Shown: positions 6,155 through 12,069 of the stretch, piece by piece
Layout: the number at the start of each line of letters is the position of its first letter
Position numbering within the stretch: the stretch's first letter is position 1
Assembly: GCA_026997215.1 (NCBI GenBank)
Contig: JALWJP010000144.1
Location: forward strand, 1-12,069
Reading direction: 5' to 3'
DNA from: Nanobdellati archaeon
GTDB taxonomy: Archaea; EX4484-52; JAADEF01
DNA: 12,069 nt
Program-made: the position numbers and the translations under genes
The notes under the pieces: generated by a model
What the model was told of the DNA's origin: nothing
Databases searched by the model: none
Seen by the model: only the letters and a program-made list of their open reading frames with translations

Positions 6155-6406
6155 ATGGTTAAAGGAAGTGAAGATGCCAATATAGCTCAAAGTAAAGCAG
6201 TTTTAATGACTACATTTAGCGTTTTAGTGAATAAAAGCAGAAAGGAATTGGAAGATCTTTTGAGTAATAATGATTACGTGGATGATTTTGAAATAGAAGA
6301 TTTAGATAAAGAAGATTTGAGGAAAGAAGTGTTTGTTGTTCTTAAGAATCCGATAGATATAAGGTTTGCTTGTGAGATATTAGGCAAAGAGATCTTTAAA
6401 GAATAG
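6155..6406 (+). CDS. acidic 83-aa protein of unknown function
   Basis: I do not recognise this protein. The gene is well supported by AGGAGGT 7 nt before the ATG and a TATA element at the right distance. The product is soluble, without Cys or a signal peptide. It has a probable N-terminal helix with an SKAVLMTTFSVLVNK core (13-27), a strongly acidic middle (NNDYVDDFEIEDLDKEDL, 38-55) and a C-terminal part with a strand EVFVVLKNP (58-66) and a helix (FACEILGKEIFKE). Acidic residues clearly outnumber basic ones, so DNA binding is unlikely; a role as a small adaptor or partner protein is possible but unsupported. It diverges from the thymidylate synthase operon and ends only 4 nt from the convergent corA stop. 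Confidence 0.8.
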   Translation: MVKGSEDANIAQSKAVLMTTFSVLVNKSRKELEDLLSNNDYVDDFEIEDLDKEDLRKEVFVVLKNPIDIRFACEILGKEIFKE

Positions 6407-6410
6407 GGAT

Positions 6411-7370
6411 TTAAATAAACCTCTTTTTCCTAAATATGTAAAACAGCATACTTCCAATTAAGAACATAGCTGCTAAGGTGAAGTAATATCCGTAAGGATG
6501 ATTAATTTCAGGCATGTATTTAAAATTCATGCCGTATATACCTGTGATTAAAGTTAATGGAAGAAATATAGTGGTGATGGCTGTAAGTATTTTCATATTT
6601 TCGTTTAAGCGTTGAGAGGATAACGATATGATAAGATCAACAAGGTTGGTAGTAGAGTCTCTGAAAAGATCGAGTTGGTTTATGGCAACTACTAAATGCT
6701 CATATATGTCACGGAAATAAAGTACTTGCTTGGAAGAAACAAACTTAGAATGCTTGGATAGATTATATACGACCTCCTTCATGGGTAAAATCATACGACG
6801 CAACGTTATGATGCGATCCTTAAGCATATAAATGCTTTCTAAAACATTTTCTTGTTCTTTCATTACTCTGCTTTCTAATTCTCCTATTTCATCATCTATT
6901 TTATCTAAAAGCAGAAGTATGTTATCCACTATTACATCCAAGAAGATGTGGAGAACAGAGGTAGGAGATGATAAATATTTAGCTCTTGACATTATACGAT
7001 CATGCGTTTTTTTGTATAAACTATAATCTTTATTTCGTATAACAATTATTATTTTTTTAAAGACGAAAAATGATATTTTCTCAGATTCTATTTCTTTGTT
7101 AATTAAAGGGTTTATGAAACTTACAAAAAGATGTTTCTTATGTTCTTCCATCTTAGGAGTTGTTTCTGATTTTTGTAGGGCATCTTCTATTTCTAAAGGA
7201 TGAATTTTAAGTTTTTCTTCTAGAAATTGTATTTCCTCAGCAGATAAGTTAAACATACCAAGCCATATAAATTTTACATCCCTGCTATGACTTTTAGCAA
7301 TAATATCTTCAAGACCCCCTTGGTATCCTTTTACGCCTCCATCTTGATAAAAAATATATGATTTGAACAT
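6411..7370 (-). CDS. corA: CorA-type magnesium (divalent cation) transport protein
   Basis: A 319-aa CorA-family channel, expected as a pentamer in the cytoplasmic membrane, taking up Mg2+ (possibly Co2+ or Ni2+). The large N-terminal cytosolic domain (1-250) contains the conserved HPLEIED (57-63) and the long helix region with LLLDKIDDEIGELESRVM (153-170). Two C-terminal membrane helices follow (about 262-280 and 296-313). TM1 ends in the selectivity motif YGMN (279-282), preceded by the typical FLPLTLITGI stretch. The inter-helix loop KYMPEINHPYGY carries one acidic residue (E288), and the C-terminus is basic (RKKRFI), as in the family. Length is normal. The ATG at 7370 is set by a TATA box centred 26.5 nt upstream, so the mRNA is predicted leaderless. 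That TATA box is shared with the surface-protein gene. Family assignment is secure; ion preference cannot be read from the sequence. Confidence 0.96.
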   Translation of the reverse strand: MFKSYIFYQDGGVKGYQGGLEDIIAKSHSRDVKFIWLGMFNLSAEEIQFLEEKLKIHPLEIEDALQKSETTPKMEEHKKHLFVSFINPLINKEIESEKISFFVFKKIIIVIRNKDYSLYKKTHDRIMSRAKYLSSPTSVLHIFLDVIVDNILLLLDKIDDEIGELESRVMKEQENVLESIYMLKDRIITLRRMILPMKEVVYNLSKHSKFVSSKQVLYFRDIYEHLVVAINQLDLFRDSTTNLVDLIISLSSQRLNENMKILTAITTIFLPLTLITGIYGMNFKYMPEINHPYGYYFTLAAMFLIGSMLFYIFRKKRFI

Positions 7371-7392
7371 ACTAAAAAGATAACTCTTAACT

Positions 7393-7400
7393 TTTATATA
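7393..7400. promoter_or_regulatory. shared bidirectional TATA box between corA and the surface-protein gene
   Basis: TTTATATA on the plus strand reads TATATAAA on the minus strand, and both are good archaeal TATA boxes. Its centre (7396.5) is exactly 26.5 nt from the first base of each start codon, 7370 on the minus strand and 7423 on the plus strand. Both mRNAs are therefore predicted to be leaderless. The flank on the corA-upstream side (minus-strand TTAAAAATC) is more A-rich, hence more BRE-like, than the other flank (TCTTAACT). This weakly suggests corA is the stronger direction. Confidence 0.65.
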
Positions 7401-7422
7401 GATTTTTAACCCATATTTTGTT

Positions 7423-10400
7423 ATGGATAAGTTAAAATGGTTTCTCTTAACATTAAGTATGCTTATTTTATTAAAACAGAGTTATGCTTATGAAGCTTTT
7501 GTGATTTCGCAAGAATACATCTCGGGAAGTATCAATGCAACACAAGAATTAGAATTTTCTTATCGTCAAGAATGGTATGATTATGAATGCGATGATGATG
7601 ATTTTAAGATTGAACTTCATTTTCCTTTTGATAAAGGACTATTTACTAATACCTCGGTTGTTAATTTTTTATTGGAAGGATATAATGAGAATGGAGGTTA
7701 TATAGGTTCGTGTTCACCTTATTATGTTTTATGGCTAAATTCAACGGATGTGAGAATATATTATATTGATTGTGAGATTAATCCTGATAAATATGTTCAT
7801 ACTGCACTATTTTATGCTAATGCTTCAGCACCTTTTCAAAATGAATCACTGTATTGGAAATGGAAAGATATAGAGTATTATATTTCTTTTGGTTGGGGCA
7901 GTCAGTGGTTAACTTGTTCATCCTTTAATCCTATTTCTAACACCACCTATGTATTAGCACCAAAACTTCAAATGCTTGCTAATGTTTCTTCTGATCCTTA
8001 TAGGTACAGAGCATGGGAGTGGTATTTGGGTTTGAGGACCGCGTCTTTCGTATACGTAGGTGATGATATTGCATTGGGAGAGGTTATTCAAAATATTAAT
8101 GATGAACAGCATGGAGCAAGCGCTTATTATTTAGATTATGAAATACAGACATTAGGTGGGGTGTTGCTTAATGAGAGTTATTATTGGGAGAGTAAGAGTG
8201 AGTTATTGACAGCGCATGAATGGTATCCTTATCCTACCTATACTTTTAAAGCGGTAAATGAAGGGGTACAATTAATGAATGCAAGTGTTTATGCCGAAGG
8301 AAACTACTATGCAGAAGATGTTTATAGATTTTATATTCTTAAGCCAAATATTACTGTTGATTCTCCTGGGTCTGTGGATTATGGCAAGGAAATTACTATT
8401 AAATTCAATGTTAGTAATAACGCCACTGTTATTAAAGATATTTATGCTATTTTCACTTTTTATAATGTTTCTAATGACTCTATAGTTCAAGAGAATGTAA
8501 CAATGTCTCAATATCCTCATAAATTTAATTTAACATCGTATAAGGAAGTTATAACTAACGAGTATGCTTATACTTTGAGTGAGTATGATCTCTTTTATAC
8601 ACCTAGATACTCGGGAAACTATTCTCTTCAAATAAAGATTTTGTTTGATAATACTTCTTTAACAATATCTAATACCACTACCTTCGAAGTTAAAGAAGGT
8701 CGTTTAATTCTAAACTCTTCTTATCCTACTTACCGTATCTTAGCCAATCAATCAGGCAACATGACTTTTTGCTTTAAGATAGTTGACGGAGATATATACA
8801 ACTTAACTTTGCTTTTTAACACCACATCTAACTCTTTATTAATACACGAGCCTTATCATTATTTAGGAATGAATGTGAGTAATGGCAGCATCATATGCGA
8901 GAATTGGTTTGTTGATGTATTGCCTCAACCATCTATTGTTTATGCTAATGTAAGTTACAAAGCCTATAATCTCTCATGGCTTTCAGCAGGAGACAAGTAT
9001 TTTGAACTTATTTATCCGAAAATAGATTTTTCTAAAGACCATCTTAGTTTGAGCGAAGTAGATGAGTTTTATACAGAAGTTAAAGTAGTAGGTAATCTTA
9101 CTCCTTTATCATATTTAGCTATGATCTCGTATAACCAAACGTTGTTTGGTTATGAAAATAAAGCGAAAACAGAAATATTTGTTGTGTCTACAGAGAATAA
9201 ATGTTATGCTCAAGAACAGCAGGAAGGTAATGAGTTATCTCCTAATTCTACAATAATGTCTGCTTTAAATGTGGATTTTGCTAATTATTCTTTAGATCAA
9301 GACTACGACACTTATGCTACTTTTAGAGAATATACCGAAGGTTTTGCTAATTTAGTTATTCAATTACCAGATACTTACTTACTTTACAAAGTTGCAATTT
9401 ATGGAAGAGCAACATCTTCGGGAGAGAGGTTGCATATTTATTATTATGATTCTTCTAGTGAGAGTTATGTGGAAACAGAGGAAACTTCTGGCAACACTTT
9501 TTATTTACCCACTTCCATGGACTTTACAAATGTGACATTTATTAATGCTTTTAAAACAGATAAGTTAAAGGTAGAAATAGAAGGCACAGATATTTCTTAC
9601 ATATCAGAAATTAAGATATATGTGGCTCAGATAGATTCCCACGATCCTTGTTATATCTTCAATTTTACCGGATTAAATTTGAATACCTCGGGAAGAGTAG
9701 ATGTTATTGCTAACATTTCTACTCAAACAAATAATGTTTTTTCTCAAAATAGTTTTAATATTTTATTTGGAAATCCTAAGATATTTTTCTGTAATGATTA
9801 TGATTCTCAAACAGGTAATCTTTATTTGTCAAGTACAACTAAATTTTTAAAATACGTTCATGTTTATCCAGAAGGAGGGGATCTCTATAATATAACTTTG
9901 AACCTTACCATTCTTAACACAACCTATATAAATTTTGCTGAAGGAGAATCTTCATTAAAAAAGATATCTTATATTTCTTATCTTAATTACACTTCTTTAC
10001 CTTCTTCTGCTGTCTGTAAGCCTGCAGGCTTTTTGATTCCTTATAATTTAACTTCTTTTGCAATATTGAATCCTGATAACACCTCTATAAATGTTAGTGT
10101 TTATGACTCTTCATTTGTTTTAATAACTTATAATGATACAGGCATAATTGATTTACAACCCGAGGATACTGAGCCACCTCTACTTTACTGGTATTATGTG
10201 GGTTATCTCAATGAAAATGACACATTAACAAATTATTCTGTTACTAATGCCTTTACAACTTTAGATCTTTATTTTAAAGCACGTGATAACTTAAGAGTTA
10301 CTTCAGCTATTGTGGAAATAACTTATCCTGATTACAATAAAACCAATTATACTTCTTCTTTAATGCTCTATAATGGTAGTTGGAGTGAAGGTATATTTCT

Positions 10401-12069
10401 TGCTCAAGTAGATGGTGTTATGTTGAACATGACAGGTAATTACTCTATAAAAGTGTATGCTTTGGACTATGTTGGACTTAATTCAACAAATAATCAAACT
10501 CCTAAAAACTTGAGTGTAGGTAATAAATTAAAAGTAATTATAGAGCCTTTAGCTTCTATTTATAATCGAGGACAATACTTCACTATAAGAGCAAAACTTT
10601 TAAATGGAAAATATTTGGGCAATTCTATGAATATTTCTATGAATTTAACTCGTGATTATAATGCTACGGAGCAAATTATTTGTCAAGAAGCTAATCTTCT
10701 CAATACTTCAAAATATTTGGATATGACCTGTTATGGAAATTCCCTAATTTCATCTATAAAATTGAATGATACTCCTTCTCATTATGACGCATCCATTCTT
10801 TTACAATACTTTGTAAATAACGGTACCTTAACATTGAGTTTTGATACTTCTAATGAGTTAAAGATTTCGGCTTATTCTTTAACAACTAATAACGATGGTA
10901 TAACTTATATTAAATTTATTAGGGCAAAGATATCTCACCAAAACAATTATGATAAGATTACTGATCCCTCTTTATTCGAGGTTAATCTAGTAAAATGTAA
11001 TGATGAAACTACATATTTCTCAGATTATGATTATGATGCTGATGAGTTTTACACTCCTGTTTTAATGTCGTGTACTCTACCAGCAACTATAAGTATTTAT
11101 GTTCTTTATAATAATAATACTGCATCTCTTTCTTATACAGAATCGCTTTCGTCTTCTTCATCATCTTCAGGAGGAGGCGGAGGAGGCGGCGGAGGTGGTT
11201 CATCGGGTGGCGGTTACGGATTTATAGCACCTTCTTATAATTACACTCCTCCTATTATAAATCTTACTTATATGGATGTTAATGTTATAGCTAAAAATAT
11301 GGATGAAATTACTCAATCCTCTACTCGCTTCTTTTATATTGAGTATAGTAATAAAAGGGATGAAAAATTAGAAGTTCATACGCGTATTTTTACTAATTGT
11401 GAAAATTGTAATGTTACTCCTTCTGAGGAATACTTTTTGTTGATGCCTTTGCAGACTCTTACAAAAGAATATAAATTATATGTTCCTTTATATCAACAAC
11501 CTGCCGATTACAACATTTCTATCCATATTATTAATAACAAAAAAGAGGAATTTTACAAGGTAGTGCCTTTTAATGTGAGGAAAAATCCCAAAATAGTGAT
11601 TTTAGAAAAAGCGGAAGAAACACTTAAAACTTTGAAACAAGAAATAGAGTACTATGCTTCCTTAGGAATAAATATGAATAATGAGCATAAAAAACTAGAG
11701 AAAGTTGAGGAGTTGTTTGGATTAGCAAGGCAGAGCATTACTCACGATAATTTAACTGCTCTTACTCTTTATTTGCAACAATCTCAGAATATTATGAAGG
11801 ATATTATTAAAAGTTTGGCAAGCAAGGAATGGCTTAAATTATATTATTTACACAAAGAAGAAATTTGGGCATACGGAGGTTATGCTTTATTTGCTTTAAT
11901 AACTGTACTTTCCTATATTTTACCATTGTTAAGTATGATTACGAGGTTAAAATACCTAAAACGTAAAGAAAAGATTATTATTGAGACGAGGAAAGAAACT
12001 GAGAAAGAATATTTTGTTAGAAAAATTGATGAGATAACCTTTAGAAGAATAATGGAACAAGAACAAGAC
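7423..12069 (+). CDS. giant N-glycosylated, membrane-anchored surface protein, 3' end outside window
   Basis: I read one uninterrupted frame of 1549 codons from the ATG at 7423 to the window edge, with no stop. Residues 1-22 are a signal peptide (MDKLKWFLLTLSMLILL..., SYA cleavage before Y23). The ectodomain (23-1481) is rich in Asn, Ser, Thr and Tyr and has about 65 NxS/T sequons by hand count, so heavy N-glycosylation is expected. Recognisable parts: an aromatic N-terminal region with an acidic run at 57-60; a CARDB/NEW3-like Ig segment (about 305-425, PGSVDYGKEITIKFNVSNN); a discoidin-like, possibly sugar-binding module (about 606-738); Ig/cadherin-like segments (about 913-1030 and 1035-1240); a Ser7-Gly10 linker (1243-1266); another beta-sandwich with CENC (1326-1329); and a predicted coiled coil (1390-1481). 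A transmembrane helix (1482-1506) and a charged cytoplasmic tail containing KEYFVRKIDEITFRRIM follow. It may be an S-layer-like or adhesin protein; neither is proven. The start is set by the leaderless TATA spacing and the signal peptide. Confidence 0.9.
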   Translation, partial: MDKLKWFLLTLSMLILLKQSYAYEAFVISQEYISGSINATQELEFSYRQEWYDYECDDDDFKIELHFPFDKGLFTNTSVVNFLLEGYNENGGYIGSCSPYYVLWLNSTDVRIYYIDCEINPDKYVHTALFYANASAPFQNESLYWKWKDIEYYISFGWGSQWLTCSSFNPISNTTYVLAPKLQMLANVSSDPYRYRAWEWYLGLRTASFVYVGDDIALGEVIQNINDEQHGASAYYLDYEIQTLGGVLLNESYYWESKSELLTAHEWYPYPTYTFKAVNEGVQLMNASVYAEGNYYAEDVYRFYILKPNITVDSPGSVDYGKEITIKFNVSNNATVIKDIYAIFTFYNVSNDSIVQENVTMSQYPHKFNLTSYKEVITNEYAYTLSEYDLFYTPRYSGNYSLQIKILFDNTSLTISNTTTFEVKEGRLILNSSYPTYRILANQSGNMTFCFKIVDGDIYNLTLLFNTTSNSLLIHEPYHYLGMNVSNGSIICENWFVDVLPQPSIVYANVSYKAYNLSWLSAGDKYFELIYPKIDFSKDHLSLSEVDEFYTEVKVVGNLTPLSYLAMISYNQTLFGYENKAKTEIFVVSTENKCYAQEQQEGNELSPNSTIMSALNVDFANYSLDQDYDTYATFREYTEGFANLVIQLPDTYLLYKVAIYGRATSSGERLHIYYYDSSSESYVETEETSGNTFYLPTSMDFTNVTFINAFKTDKLKVEIEGTDISYISEIKIYVAQIDSHDPCYIFNFTGLNLNTSGRVDVIANISTQTNNVFSQNSFNILFGNPKIFFCNDYDSQTGNLYLSSTTKFLKYVHVYPEGGDLYNITLNLTILNTTYINFAEGESSLKKISYISYLNYTSLPSSAVCKPAGFLIPYNLTSFAILNPDNTSINVSVYDSSFVLITYNDTGIIDLQPEDTEPPLLYWYYVGYLNENDTLTNYSVTNAFTTLDLYFKARDNLRVTSAIVEITYPDYNKTNYTSSLMLYNGSWSEGIFLAQVDGVMLNMTGNYSIKVYALDYVGLNSTNNQTPKNLSVGNKLKVIIEPLASIYNRGQYFTIRAKLLNGKYLGNSMNISMNLTRDYNATEQIICQEANLLNTSKYLDMTCYGNSLISSIKLNDTPSHYDASILLQYFVNNGTLTLSFDTSNELKISAYSLTTNNDGITYIKFIRAKISHQNNYDKITDPSLFEVNLVKCNDETTYFSDYDYDADEFYTPVLMSCTLPATISIYVLYNNNTASLSYTESLSSSSSSSGGGGGGGGGGSSGGGYGFIAPSYNYTPPIINLTYMDVNVIAKNMDEITQSSTRFFYIEYSNKRDEKLEVHTRIFTNCENCNVTPSEEYFLLMPLQTLTKEYKLYVPLYQQPADYNISIHIINNKKEEFYKVVPFNVRKNPKIVILEKAEETLKTLKQEIEYYASLGINMNNEHKKLEKVEELFGLARQSITHDNLTALTLYLQQSQNIMKDIIKSLASKEWLKLYYLHKEEIWAYGGYALFALITVLSYILPLLSMITRLKYLKRKEKIIIETRKETEKEYFVRKIDEITFRRIMEQEQD
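11149..11220 (+). repeat. low-complexity Ser/Gly linker tract within the surface-protein gene
   Basis: Codons for seven Ser, then ten Gly, two Ser and three Gly form the most GC-rich patch of the gene (GGA/GGC/GGT mixtures). The tract encodes a flexible hinge between the distal Ig-like domains and the membrane-proximal beta-sandwich and coiled coil. The codons are mixed rather than a pure triplet repeat, which argues for selection on the protein and against simple slippage. Confidence 0.85.

Noticed and set aside
5865..7026. Plus-strand open frames opposite the thymidylate synthase (5865-6074) and corA (6832-7026) genes
   Set aside because: Both lie fully within well-supported genes and have no start signals of their own.
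7411..7426. Inverted repeat CCATA...TATGG around the surface-protein start codon as an operator
   Set aside because: A 5-bp arm with a 6-nt spacer is expected by chance in AT-rich DNA, and there is no second copy.
8272..8520. Short frames on both strands within the surface-protein gene
   Set aside because: The long frame from 7423 runs through this stretch without a break and carries the signal peptide, sequons and domain pattern, so the short frames are shadows.
11170..11199. GGN codon run as a microsatellite or CRISPR-like repeat
   Set aside because: It is in frame, encodes poly-Gly with mixed third bases, and has no spacers; it is a protein linker.
1..12069. A defence, toxin-antitoxin, mobile-element or CRISPR system
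   Set aside because: I found no nuclease, transposase, integrase or repeat-spacer structure, no tRNA and no flanking repeats; the genes are housekeeping, transport or surface types.

Overview
The window is AT-rich DNA, almost certainly archaeal. It carries Pus10 (an archaeal/eukaryotic-type tRNA pseudouridine synthase), a stand-alone Bud32-type kinase of the KEOPS complex and archaeal TATA boxes. Several coding regions have a TATA box about 26 nt before the ATG, the spacing expected for leaderless mRNAs, and two small genes carry Shine-Dalgarno sites of archaeal type (AGGTGAT, AGGAGGT). The compact layout, the unusual thymidylate synthase fusion and a huge glycoprotein with a poly-Gly linker fit a small-genome (DPANN-like) archaeon. 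That placement is inference; no rRNA or other phylogenetic marker is present.

Layout, left to right: (1) 1-18, the possible start of a leftward gene that leaves the window. (2) 43-1800, leftward, a Kef-type CPA2 cation/proton antiporter with a C-terminal TrkA-N-like domain. (3) 1910-2161, rightward, an 83-aa protein with a PC4-like pattern, ending in a hairpin terminator. (4) 6081 down to 2176, a leftward four-gene cluster: thymidylate synthase with an MtrA-like N-terminal domain, Pus10, Bud32 and an unrecognised 179-aa protein. Spacing is 13 nt, a 17-nt overlap and 43 nt, so this is probably one operon. (5) 6155-6406, rightward, an acidic 83-aa protein of unknown function. (6) 6411-7370, leftward, a CorA-type Mg2+ channel. 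(7) 7423 to the right edge, one uninterrupted frame of 1549 codons with no stop: a secreted, membrane-anchored, very heavily N-glycosylated surface protein. It is not terminated in the window.

The operon joins DNA precursor synthesis (dTMP) to two universal tRNA modifications: t6A37 through KEOPS/Bud32, and Psi54/55 through Pus10. Two membrane transporters (Kef, CorA) and the surface glycoprotein make up the envelope part. I see no nuclease, toxin-antitoxin pair, CRISPR array, transposon, tRNA or rRNA. Apart from the surface protein this is core-type sequence. The more unusual points are the exactly symmetric bidirectional TATA element between corA and the surface-protein gene, the MtrA-ThyA fusion without a corrinoid-ligand histidine, the degenerate nucleotide-binding loop of the Kef protein, and the architecture of the giant surface protein. 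No stretch over 300 nt lacks a gene; the longest non-coding gap is the 109 nt at 1801-1909.
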